From Thermoleophilia bacterium (GTDB taxonomy: Bacteria; Actinomycetota; Thermoleophilia; Gaiellales; SKUG01), in the NCBI GenBank assembly GCA_020438525.1, contig JAGQUL010000099.1, positions 1 to 6,808 on the forward strand: a DNA stretch of 6,808 bases. Direction: 5' to 3'. Below the pieces are notes generated by a model. It was not told where the DNA came from. It saw only the letters and a program-made list of their open reading frames with translations, and made no database searches. Shown here piece after piece: positions 1 through 5,050 of the stretch; position 1 is the first letter of the stretch, and every line of letters starts with the position of its first letter. Both the position numbers and the translations under genes were made by a program.

Positions 1-578
1 CACGTGGCGTACGTGGAGAACTTGAAGCCCTTCTCGTAGTCGAACTTCTCGACCGCGCGGATCAGGCCGAGCGAGCCCTCCTGGATCAGGTCCAGGAACG
101 ACAGGCCGCGACCGAGGTAGCCCTTGGCGATCGAGACGACGAGGCGCAGGTTCGCCTCGATCATGTTCGTCTTGGCGGCCATGTCGCCGCGCTCGATGCG
201 CTTGGCGAGGCTGACCTCCTCCTCGGCGGTGAGCAGCGGCACCTTGCCGATCTCGCGCAGGTAGAGGCGGAGGCTGTCGAGCGACGGGTCGACGGTGAGG
301 TCGAGGGCAGGAGCCGGCACGGGTGCCGCCTTCTTCTCCTTCTCCTTGTCCTCGTTGCCGAACGCGCCGTCGGACCGCGCATCACCTGCGTCGATGAGCT
401 CGATGTCGTGCTCGACGAGGTAGGTGTAGAAGTCCTTGATGTGCTCTTCGGCAATGTCCTGCTCGTAGAGCTCCTGGGCGATCTCCTGCATCGTGAGATA
501 GCCGTTTTCGTGTCCGCGGTCTGCGAGCTTCTTGAGCTCTTCGACGTCGGGCACGACGATGTCTGAGACGGTGAGCAA
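1..578 (-). CDS. rpoD: Primary RNA polymerase sigma factor (RpoD/SigA), N-terminal part, cut by the left edge
   Basis: The housekeeping sigma-70 subunit directs core RNA polymerase to most promoters. 192 complete codons are visible. Residues 10-63 form a region 1.1-like helical domain ([20 protein letters not shown] and on to [10 protein letters not shown]). A charged Lys/Glu and Ala/Pro linker covers about 64-92. Region 1.2 ([20 protein letters not shown]) begins at 101. Region 2 follows from about 143 with [39 protein letters not shown] and FKFSTYAT, the core-binding and start of the -10-recognition segment. Regions 3 and 4 lie outside the window. The start is TTG at 578-576, chosen because a perfect AAGGAGG (592-586) sits 7 bases upstream and the region 1.1 homology starts directly after it; the next ATG, residue 30, would cut into that domain. 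Region 1.2 and region 2 match the family closely, so identity is secure. Confidence 0.96.
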   Translation of the reverse strand, partial: MLTVSDIVVPDVEELKKLADRGHENGYLTMQEIAQELYEQDIAEEHIKDFYTYLVEHDIELIDAGDARSDGAFGNEDKEKEKKAAPVPAPALDLTVDPSLDSLRLYLREIGKVPLLTAEEEVSLAKRIERGDMAAKTNMIEANLRLVVSIAKGYLGRGLSFLDLIQEGSLGLIRAVEKFDYEKGFKFSTYAT

Positions 579-585
579 GCTGGTG

Positions 586-592
586 CCTCCTT
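586..592 (-). promoter_or_regulatory. Shine-Dalgarno site of rpoD that fixes its TTG start
   Basis: The minus strand reads AAGGAGG, then seven bases (CACCAGC), then TTG. It is the strongest ribosome binding site in the window and is the main reason for calling a TTG start for this gene. Confidence 0.85.
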
Positions 593-706
593 GGCATGTG
601 GGAGCGTGTCTTCCTGACAGGGGGATGCGAGCCAGCCTGCTCCGACACCGCGAAAGCGCGTGTACGAATGGCGACGCTGATGCGGCATCATGCCGGATCG
701 CATCGC

Positions 707-714
707 ATCCTATA
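707..714 (-). promoter_or_regulatory. Possible -10 element of the rpoD promoter
   Basis: The minus strand reads TATAGGAT, the most AT-rich, TATAAT-like octamer upstream of rpoD. It would give a leader of about 120 bases before the TTG start. No convincing TTGACA-like -35 lies 16-18 bases upstream, so the call rests on the -10 resemblance alone. A 13-bp palindrome (CGGCAT-C-ATGCCG, 683-695) lies just downstream, within the proposed leader. Confidence 0.25.
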
Positions 715-845
715 CCTGTCCCGGATTGGCTGGTGCAGCACGTGGGGTGCGGCGGTGGCAGCCGCCCGGGGAAGTAGCAGATGCAACCGTGTATCCCCGT
801 TCGAGGTACCCGCTGTAACCGGGCAGTCCCGGCCAGCGGCGCGGC

Positions 846-864
846 CCACCCGGTGGCCGGGTGG
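846..864 (-). terminator. GC-rich hairpin, candidate terminator of the pilin-like gene
   Basis: CCACCCGG (846-853) and CCGGGTGG (857-864) form a perfect 8-bp stem with a 3-base loop, about 45 bases past the stop of the pilin-like gene on the minus strand. It has no T-tract, so it would be a U-less or factor-assisted terminator, or simply a local structure. A second small hairpin (819-832) follows it. Confidence 0.4.
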
Positions 865-909
865 CGGAACCCGCGCCGACGCGTGGATCCGGGTGTGTCG
901 GGCGAGGTG

Positions 910-1086
910 TCAGGACCCCGCAATTGCCTCGAGCAGGCGGCGCACGATGGCCGCGCCCAGGCGGTCGCCGGCCCCGGAGTCGAAGGCGGCGAGCAGCCCG
1001 GAGACGAGCATCGTGGCAAGCGCGCCCAGTCCGACATACTCGACGACGGAGGAGGCGCGTTCGGTCTGTCGGATCGGATCGGTCAT
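910..1086 (-). CDS. Small Flp-pilin-like membrane protein, 58 residues
   Basis: The peptide has a short polar head ([11 protein letters not shown]), then SSVVEY, then one hydrophobic helix of about 20 residues ([18 protein letters not shown]), and an amphipathic tail ([18 protein letters not shown]). An Ala followed by four residues and Glu-Tyr resembles the Flp/Tad class of prepilins, which are cut before the fourth residue preceding Glu-Tyr, normally after Gly; here that position is Ala. Such proteins are exported and assembled into thin pili or stay as single-pass membrane peptides. The ATG at 1086 is preferred to a GTG at 1155 because the longer form would begin inside the upstream dyad. 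No good Shine-Dalgarno is visible. There are no tad or prepilin peptidase genes nearby, so a pilus role is inference; it may be a simple membrane peptide. Confidence 0.5.
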   Translation of the reverse strand: MTDPIRQTERASSVVEYVGLGALATMLVSGLLAAFDSGAGDRLGAAIVRRLLEAIAGS

Positions 1087-1100
1087 CGCAGGCACCGTGA

Positions 1101-1106
1101 ATCGTA
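1101..1106 (-). promoter_or_regulatory. Possible -10 element for the pilin-like gene
   Basis: The minus strand reads TACGAT (fits TANNNT), 14 bases before the ATG at 1086. Transcription would begin near 1094, placing the two upstream dyads at about -53 and -75, positions used by activators. No clear -35 is present, which would be consistent with an activated promoter. This is tentative. Confidence 0.2.
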
Positions 1107-1138
1107 TGCCTGCGTATCGGGTCGGCGACACCCCGCTT

Positions 1139-1178
1139 CGTGACGATTCAGTCACGACTTTGTGACAAGTCCGTCACA
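1139..1178 (-). promoter_or_regulatory. Tandem dyad operator: two GTGAC-N6-GTCAC sites 22 bp apart
   Basis: CGTGACGATTCAGTCACG (1139-1156) and TGTGACAAGTCCGTCACA (1161-1178) are both perfect 6-bp inverted repeats with 6-base spacers. The spacers differ while the arms agree, as expected for protein-binding sites. The centres are 22 bp apart, two helical turns. They lie 22 bases past the kinase stop and 53-92 bases upstream of the pilin-like ATG. The half-sites resemble those of the CRP/FNR family, but the gap between TGTGA and TCACA is 8 and not 6, so the binding protein is unknown. Two small tandem RNA hairpins ending the kinase transcript are the alternative. Confidence 0.55.
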
Positions 1179-1199
1179 TTTGCGCGCGCGGGGCCGCGG

Positions 1200-1820
1200 T
1201 CAGGCCCGAGGAAGGACGACGACGACCCGGTCGCCGCTGCCATCGAACGAGCCACCCATCGCGACAACACGCATCCGAGCGAGCGAGATCCCGAGGTTCG
1301 ACTTCTCCGGCTCGACGTCCACCATCGGGAACGTGGAGTTGGGGACGAGGTGGATGTGCACCTCGTGCGGCTCGTGTCGCCACGACACGCGCACGTCGAT
1401 GCCGTCCTCGAAGCACAGCCCGTCGACCGTCGCCTGCAGGCTCTCGGTGAGCCAGGCGGGGTCCGCCTTGATCGTCACGTCGTCGCCCGGCTCGACGTGC
1501 AGTCGCCCGTCGAGCGTCGACGTGGCGCAAAGGTCGTCGACGATCGACCTGAGCGAGACATGTTCCACGTGCGGCGGCGTGCGCCCCGCGGCGATTCGGC
1601 CGATCTTCGAGAGGTCGTCGAGCATCGAGTCGAGCCGCTCCGCGCCGCGCACGATCTGCCCGACGTACTTCTCGCGGGCCGCGTCGTCGAGCGATTCGCC
1701 GTGCTCGAGCATGCGTGCGAATCCGTACACGACGGCGAGCGGGCTGCGCAGCTCATGGCAGGCGGGGCCGATCGCCATGCGCAGCAGCGCCTGGGTGTCG
1801 TGCTCCGATGCGACTGCCAT
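1200..1820 (-). CDS. Soluble histidine-kinase-like protein with HisKA domain and degenerate ATPase half
   Basis: 206 residues. The H-box (ACHELRSPLAVVYGFARMLE) carries the presumed phosphoacceptor His22, followed by the second dimerisation helix (about 48-77: REKYVGQIVRGAERLDSMLD). The rest resembles an HATPase_c fold: DPAWLTESLQATVDGLCFED (120-139) sits where the N-box should be, but the usual Asn is absent, and no DxGxG box is seen. A G2-like end is kept (NLGISLARMRVVAMGG, 175-190, then VVVVLP). There is no sensor domain, signal peptide or membrane segment. Family histidine kinases need the N and G1 boxes for ATP, so autophosphorylation is doubtful; it may serve as a dimeric phosphotransfer or scaffold protein. 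The start at 1820 is supported by GAAGGAG nine bases upstream. No response regulator is adjacent. It diverges from the GTP cyclohydrolase gene across 122 bases. Confidence 0.85.
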   Translation of the reverse strand: MAVASEHDTQALLRMAIGPACHELRSPLAVVYGFARMLEHGESLDDAAREKYVGQIVRGAERLDSMLDDLSKIGRIAAGRTPPHVEHVSLRSIVDDLCATSTLDGRLHVEPGDDVTIKADPAWLTESLQATVDGLCFEDGIDVRVSWRHEPHEVHIHLVPNSTFPMVDVEPEKSNLGISLARMRVVAMGGSFDGSGDRVVVVLPRA

Positions 1821-1942
1821 TGCGACGTGCTCCTTCGTCGGTCGTGAGAGAATGCGGGCTGCGCCGCGCACGAGCACCGCTACCCGGCCCGACCGGGCGC
1901 GACACCTCCCCGCCCCGACGCTGCGCGCATCGAACGACTTCC
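1821..1942. promoter_or_regulatory. Divergent intergenic region between kinase-like gene and cyclohydrolase gene
   Basis: These 122 bases must hold promoters for both divergent genes unless transcription enters from elsewhere. The kinase Shine-Dalgarno (GAAGGAG on the minus strand, about 1830-1836) is the only clear signal. A compact GC dyad (CCCGG-CCCGA-CCGGG, 1883-1897) sits near the middle. No convincing -10/-35 pair or riboswitch was recognised. Confidence 0.4.
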
Positions 1943-2923
1943 ATGACCCTCTCGACCCACGCAACCGACCTGCAGGCCACTGCCCCCTCGATCCCGCTCG
2001 CCCTCGACGAGGTGGGCGTGACGGGCGTGGTGCGCGGCATCGTGCTCGGCGATCCGGGCGCGCCCACGACCGCGACGTTCGACGTGGCGGCGGCGCTGGG
2101 CGACGACGCTCGCGGCGCGCACATGTCGCGCTTCCACGAGGCGATCGACCATGCGCTCGCGCTCGTCGCCGAGGAAGGACGCGACGTGCCCAGCCTTCCG
2201 GTGCTGGCGACGGTGGTGGCGACGCGTGCGGCCGACCTGCAGGGCAGCGCCCGCGCGCGAGCGCGGGTGTCGGCGACCGTCGCGTGGCCGCGAACCTCGC
2301 CGGCGAGCGCGCGGCGGACGGTGGATCCGTTCGATACATGGGCCGAGGTCGTGGTCGATCGCACCGATTCCGGACCGCGAACGCGTGCGACCATCGGCGT
2401 GCGTGCGACCGGCATGACCGCATGCCCGTGCGCCCAGAACCTCGTGCGCGAGTCGGCGCGCGAGCGGATGGCTGCCGACGGCCTCGACGATTCGACGATC
2501 GCGCAGGTGCTCGAGAGCCTGCCCGTGGCGACACACAACCAGCGCAGCACCGGCACCATCGAGCTGACGGTGCCCGGCAACGGCGCCGTGGACTCGATCG
2601 TCGATCCGGTCGAGCTGGCGCGACTGGTTCGCGAGTCGATGAGCGCGCAGGTGCACGAGCTGCTCAAGCGCGACGACGAGCTGGCCGTGGTCGAGGCCGC
2701 ACATGCCGATCCGCGATTCGTCGAGGACTGCGTGCGCGCGCTCGTGCGCGACGCATTGAGCGACCCGGTGCTGGCCCCGGTCCTGGCACCGAACGCCGTG
2801 CTGCACGTGCACCAGGTCAACCACGAGAGCATCCACGCGCACGACGTGGCCGCACATCGGACCGGAACCGTCGCACGCCTGCGCGACGAGCTCCAGGGCG
2901 ACGTCCCGATCGATCCGGCCTGA
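1943..2923 (+). CDS. GTP cyclohydrolase I of the FolE2/MptA (COG1469) family
   Basis: 326 residues, close to family length. Type IB cyclohydrolases open the GTP ring to start pterin and folate synthesis in the cytoplasm: bacterial FolE2 gives 7,8-dihydroneopterin triphosphate, while archaeal MptA, an Fe(II) enzyme, gives the 2',3'-cyclic phosphate. The N-terminus DLQATAPSIPLALDEVGVTG (9-28) is typical. GAHMSRFHEAID (58-69), GMTACPCAQNLVRE (157-170, likely metal and active-site Cys161), ATHNQRS (196-202) and HVHQVNHESIHAHD (288-301) are the conserved metal and substrate motifs. MTACPCAQ resembles the archaeal MptA form more than the CPCSKxIS form I associate with bacterial FolE2, so I leave the symbol open (folE2 or mptA). 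The start at 1943 fits the family N-terminus, though no Shine-Dalgarno is evident. It stands alone: divergent kinase upstream, hairpin downstream. Confidence 0.92.
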   Translation: MTLSTHATDLQATAPSIPLALDEVGVTGVVRGIVLGDPGAPTTATFDVAAALGDDARGAHMSRFHEAIDHALALVAEEGRDVPSLPVLATVVATRAADLQGSARARARVSATVAWPRTSPASARRTVDPFDTWAEVVVDRTDSGPRTRATIGVRATGMTACPCAQNLVRESARERMAADGLDDSTIAQVLESLPVATHNQRSTGTIELTVPGNGAVDSIVDPVELARLVRESMSAQVHELLKRDDELAVVEAAHADPRFVEDCVRALVRDALSDPVLAPVLAPNAVLHVHQVNHESIHAHDVAAHRTGTVARLRDELQGDVPIDPA

Positions 2924-2931
2924 GACGCACT

Positions 2932-2958
2932 GCAGCCCCGACCGATGGCCGGGGCTGC
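2932..2958 (+). terminator. Strong GC hairpin after the GTP cyclohydrolase gene
   Basis: GCAGCCCCG (2932-2940) and CGGGGCTGC (2950-2958) form a perfect 9-bp stem with a 9-base loop, beginning 8 bases past the stop codon. There is no T-run after it (GAAGCCTTCC follows), so it is a U-less terminator or a 3'-end stabilising hairpin. Confidence 0.6.
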
Positions 2959-3203
2959 GAAGCCTTCCGGGCGGATCGTACGAGGCGGCGTCCCCCGTTC
3001 GACCGGTGCTCCCGGTGCCGACCGCATCCATCCTCCACCTGGCGAGCTGCCGTCTCCCGGTCGGCGAACCGGGTGCCCGTCGCGTGATCGGGCGTGGCGC
3101 TCGCAGGACCCCTTCCATCTGATCCCGGCGCTCCGGGTGGCGGGTGGTGTGCTGCCGTGCACCATCACCATCCCACGCCCGCCGGTCTACCGAGACGGAC
3201 GAA
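2959..3203. other. Gene-free region upstream of the desaturase dyad cluster
   Basis: About 245 GC-rich bases with no recognisable gene on either strand. One small hairpin, CCCGGT-CGGCGA-ACCGGG at 3056-3073, is visible. An in-frame extension of the desaturase frame runs back through the right part of this region, but it lacks any family resemblance and crosses the dyads, so I treat it as non-coding. A small RNA cannot be excluded. Confidence 0.5.
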
Positions 3204-3239
3204 TTACCTAAGCGTGCCGGTCTCGGCATACGTAGGTAA
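3204..3239. repeat. Imperfect inverted repeat TTACCTA...TAGGTAA upstream of the desaturase
   Basis: The arms TTACCTAAGCGTGCCG (3204-3219) and CGGCATACGTAGGTAA (3224-3239) pair at 13 of 16 positions around a 4-base loop (GTCT). The right arm shares its last four bases, GTAA, with the start of the perfect palindrome that follows, so the two hairpins cannot both be fully formed at once. Confidence 0.7.
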
Positions 3240-3270
3240 CGAAGTTCCGCCCTGGGCGGAACTTCGTTAC
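3236..3270. repeat. Perfect 35-bp palindrome with GTAACGAAG ends
   Basis: The arms GTAACGAAGTTCCGCCC (3236-3252) and GGGCGGAACTTCGTTAC (3254-3270) are exact reverse complements of 17 bp around a single T at 3253. The site lies 79 bases upstream of the desaturase ATG. An imperfect relative of the same length and ends occurs at 6568-6602 after glpK. It could be an operator for the adjacent TetR-family protein, a terminator or insulator stem, or a member of a dispersed palindromic repeat family. Confidence 0.9.
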
Positions 3271-3302
3271 GCGCGACGTTCACGCCGCGCCACCTACGGT
3301 GT

Positions 3303-3324
3303 GGTAAGTTACGCTTTCGTTACC
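3303..3324 (+). promoter_or_regulatory. Operator-like GGTAA...TTACC dyad before the desaturase gene
   Basis: GGTAA at 3303-3307 and TTACC at 3320-3324 bound a 22-bp site. On the minus strand it reads GTAACGAAAGC followed by GTAACTTACC, that is, two GTAAC words 11 bp apart, one helical turn. TAAGTT (3305-3310) inside it fits the TANNNT form of a -10, and TTCACG (3279-3284) is a weak -35 at an over-long 20-base distance. A regulator bound here would block such a promoter. It lies 24 bases before the ATG. Confidence 0.4.
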
Positions 3325-3348
3325 AAGCTCGCACCCGCAGGATTCCAC

Positions 3349-4356
3349 ATGCCCGTCGCACCGCCGCCGTCGTCGTCGTCCGCCCCTCGAACCACCGCCG
3401 ACCGCGATGCGCCGCGCCGCCGCGGACCCGCGATCAAGGGCATCCGCGAGTTCTCCGAGCTGCGCATCCGCCATCAGAAGGCGATCATGCTGCTCGTGAC
3501 GCTCGGACCGCTCGCCGCGCTGGCGATCGCGATGTTCCTGCTCTGGGGCCACGGCCTGTCGGGTGCGGACGTGGTGGCGTTCGTCTCGCTGTACTGCGTG
3601 TCGCTGCTCGGGGTCACGGTCGGCTACCACCGACAGCTCACCCACGCGGGCTTCGAGTCGCGAGCATGGGTCCGCAACGCGTGGGCGATGGCCGGCTCGC
3701 TCGCCGTGGAGGGCGGCCCGGTCGACTGGGTGGCCGACCATCGTCGCCACCACGCGCACTCCGACAAGGAGGGCGATCCCCACTCCCCGCACCTGCATGA
3801 GCAGGACACCTTCGTCGGGCAGCTCAAGGGGTTCTGGCACGCGCATGCCGGCTGGATGATCCACAAGGATCACGACAGCGATCCCGAGCGCTGGGCACCC
3901 GACATGCTGCGCCTCCCCGGAATCGTTCGCATCAACCGACTGTTTCCGCTCTTCATCGTGCTGAGCCTGGTCGTGATCCCCGGTGCGATCGGACTGGCGC
4001 TGACCGGAACGTGGATCGGGATGTTCAGCGCGATGCTGTGGGGCGGTCCGATCCGGATGATGGTCGGGCATCACGTCACCTGGAGCACGAACTCGATCTG
4101 CCACGTGTTCGGCCGGCGCGACTTCGAGAGCGACGACCTGTCGACGAACAACTGGGCGCTGAGCCTGCTCAGCTTCGGCGAGAGCTGGCACAACAACCAC
4201 CACGCGTTCCCGTCGAGCGCGGTGCACGGACTTCGCTGGTGGCAGGTCGATCTGAGCGCGCTGGTGATCCGCGCGATGGAGCAGCTGCGCCTCGTGCGCG
4301 ACGTGAAGGTGCCGAGCGCGCGTGCGATCGAGCGCAAGCGCATCGCTCGCGGCTGA
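3349..4356 (+). CDS. Membrane fatty-acyl desaturase, acyl-CoA delta-9 type
   Basis: 335 residues. Enzymes of this di-iron family insert a double bond into saturated acyl chains (acyl-CoA or membrane lipid) using O2 and electrons from a separate redox partner, raising membrane fluidity. All three histidine boxes are intact: H94-RQLT-H99 in GYHRQLTHAGF, H131-RR-HH135 in DHRRHHAHSD, and H281-NN-HH285 in ESWHNNHHAF. A further conserved segment, GHHVTWSTNSICH, precedes the third box. Hydrophobic segments lie at about 45-66, 72-92 and in a long stretch around 200-250, giving the usual four-helix layout. There is no fused cytochrome b5 or ferredoxin domain. The first 28 residues are Pro/Ser/Arg-rich and disordered. 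The ATG at 3349 has AGGA seven bases upstream. It is first of a three-gene set with tetR and glpK. The family is certain; the exact substrate and position are not. Confidence 0.95.
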   Translation: MPVAPPPSSSSAPRTTADRDAPRRRGPAIKGIREFSELRIRHQKAIMLLVTLGPLAALAIAMFLLWGHGLSGADVVAFVSLYCVSLLGVTVGYHRQLTHAGFESRAWVRNAWAMAGSLAVEGGPVDWVADHRRHHAHSDKEGDPHSPHLHEQDTFVGQLKGFWHAHAGWMIHKDHDSDPERWAPDMLRLPGIVRINRLFPLFIVLSLVVIPGAIGLALTGTWIGMFSAMLWGGPIRMMVGHHVTWSTNSICHVFGRRDFESDDLSTNNWALSLLSFGESWHNNHHAFPSSAVHGLRWWQVDLSALVIRAMEQLRLVRDVKVPSARAIERKRIARG

Positions 4357-4363
4357 TCTGGCG

Positions 4364-4369
4364 TAGGCT
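4364..4369 (+). promoter_or_regulatory. Possible -10 element for leaderless transcription of the tetR gene
   Basis: TAGGCT fits TANNNT and ends seven bases before the A of the tetR ATG, the spacing expected when transcription starts at the start codon itself, as is common in actinobacteria. The gene has no good Shine-Dalgarno, which agrees. No clear -35 was found, and transcription from the desaturase gene could equally serve it. Confidence 0.35.
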
Positions 4370-4376
4370 CGCGGCC

Positions 4377-5021
4377 ATGGTCGCACCGTCAGGCACCGAA
4401 CCCACGCCGACTCCCCGCCGGCGCATGAGCGCCGCCGAGCGGCGCGAGCAGCTGCTGCAGGTCGGGCGTGCCGCGTTCGCCGAGAAGGGCTACGACGCGG
4501 TGAGCGTCGAGGAGATCGCGGCGCGCGCCGGGGTGACCAAGCCGATCGTGTACGAGCACTTCGGCGGCAAGGAAGGCATCTACGCGGTGGTGCTCGACCG
4601 TGAGGTCAGCTGCCTGCTCGGCGACATGCAGGTGGCGCTGCAGGGCCGGGGTGCCCGTGCGCGCGTGGAGGCGGCCGTCGACGCGTTCCTGGGCTACATC
4701 GAGGATCGCCCGGACGGGTTCCGCGTGCTGCTGCGCGACACGTCGCGCAACGAGGGCGCGAACACGTCGTGGACGACGGTGCTCGGCGACGTGGCCGACC
4801 AGGTCGACGCGCTGCTCGCCGACGAGCTCGACCACCGCGGCTTCGACCGCCAGCTCGCACCGCTGTACTCGCGCGGGGTGATCGGGCTGATCGCGCACAT
4901 CGGCCAGTGGTGGCTCGAGACGGGCGCTCCGGATCGGCGCGAAGTGGCGGCGCACACGGCGAACCTCGTGTTCAACGGGCTCGCGCGCATCGAGCGCGAG
5001 CCGCAGCTCCAGACACGGTAG
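4377..5021 (+). CDS. TetR/AcrR-family transcriptional regulator
   Basis: 214 residues, normal for the family. A Pro-rich head (1-16) is followed by the TetR DNA-binding domain: helix 1 RREQLLQVGRAAFAEKGYDA (22-41), then the helix-turn-helix VSVEEIAARAGVTKPIVYEH (42-61) with the family-typical FGGKEGIYAVVLD after it. The C-terminal part (about 75-205) is a helical ligand-binding and dimerisation domain too variable to name its ligand. The ATG at 4377 is used; ATG codon 17 is an alternative that would drop the head. It lies 20 bases after the desaturase stop and 29 before glpK. TetR proteins often repress neighbouring genes and release DNA on binding a metabolite, and some control desaturases in response to acyl-CoA. 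By position this one may sense an acyl-CoA or lipid signal and bind the GTAACGAA dyads; that is inference. Confidence 0.93.
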   Translation: MVAPSGTEPTPTPRRRMSAAERREQLLQVGRAAFAEKGYDAVSVEEIAARAGVTKPIVYEHFGGKEGIYAVVLDREVSCLLGDMQVALQGRGARARVEAAVDAFLGYIEDRPDGFRVLLRDTSRNEGANTSWTTVLGDVADQVDALLADELDHRGFDRQLAPLYSRGVIGLIAHIGQWWLETGAPDRREVAAHTANLVFNGLARIEREPQLQTR

Positions 5022-5039
5022 GAATCGGCGCGGACGGGC

Positions 5040-5044
5040 AGGAG
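5040..5044 (+). promoter_or_regulatory. Shine-Dalgarno site of glpK
   Basis: AGGAG sits six bases before the ATG at 5051. It decides that start, which is also where the glycerol kinase homology begins (MAELILAVDQGTTGTT). Confidence 0.75.
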
Positions 5045-5050
5045 CCGTCC

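Larger units (their letters stand above)
593..909. other. Gene-free region between rpoD and the pilin-like gene
   Basis: About 320 bases with no credible gene; the open frames crossing it lack any recognisable protein signature or good ribosome binding site. It holds the likely rpoD leader and promoter, a short palindrome at 683-695, a small hairpin CCGGG-CAGT-CCCGG at 819-832 and a stronger hairpin at 846-864. No tRNA or known small RNA could be recognised. Confidence 0.6.

Noticed and set aside
795..835. tRNA-like GTTCGAGG segment
   Set aside because: GTTCGA is present, but the flanking bases do not form a T-stem, and no acceptor or anticodon arm can be drawn around it.
1087..1155. Longer pilin-like protein from a GTG at 1155
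   Set aside because: The start would lie within the first tandem dyad, and the extra 23 residues would precede a normal short pilin head.
1161..1178. Canonical CRP/GlxR site (TGTGA-N6-TCACA)
   Set aside because: The half-sites match, but the gap between TGTGA and TCACA is 8 bases here and in the neighbouring dyad, so a normal CRP-type site cannot be claimed.
1715..1942. N-terminal extension of the GTP cyclohydrolase from an ATG at 1715
   Set aside because: It overlaps the start of the divergent kinase gene, and the family N-terminus begins directly after the ATG at 1943.
1162..3087. Long plus-strand open frame across the kinase and cyclohydrolase genes
   Set aside because: It is very rich in Arg, Ser and Pro, has no recognisable domain, and overlaps two genes with clear family motifs in other frames. 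It is a GC-rich shadow.
3094..3348. N-terminal extension of the desaturase from an ATG at 3094
   Set aside because: It would translate through the palindromes and has no similarity to the family; the ATG at 3349 has an AGGA site and gives a normal length.
3280..4386. Minus-strand open frame opposite the desaturase gene
   Set aside because: It is a shadow of the desaturase frame, which carries all three histidine boxes.
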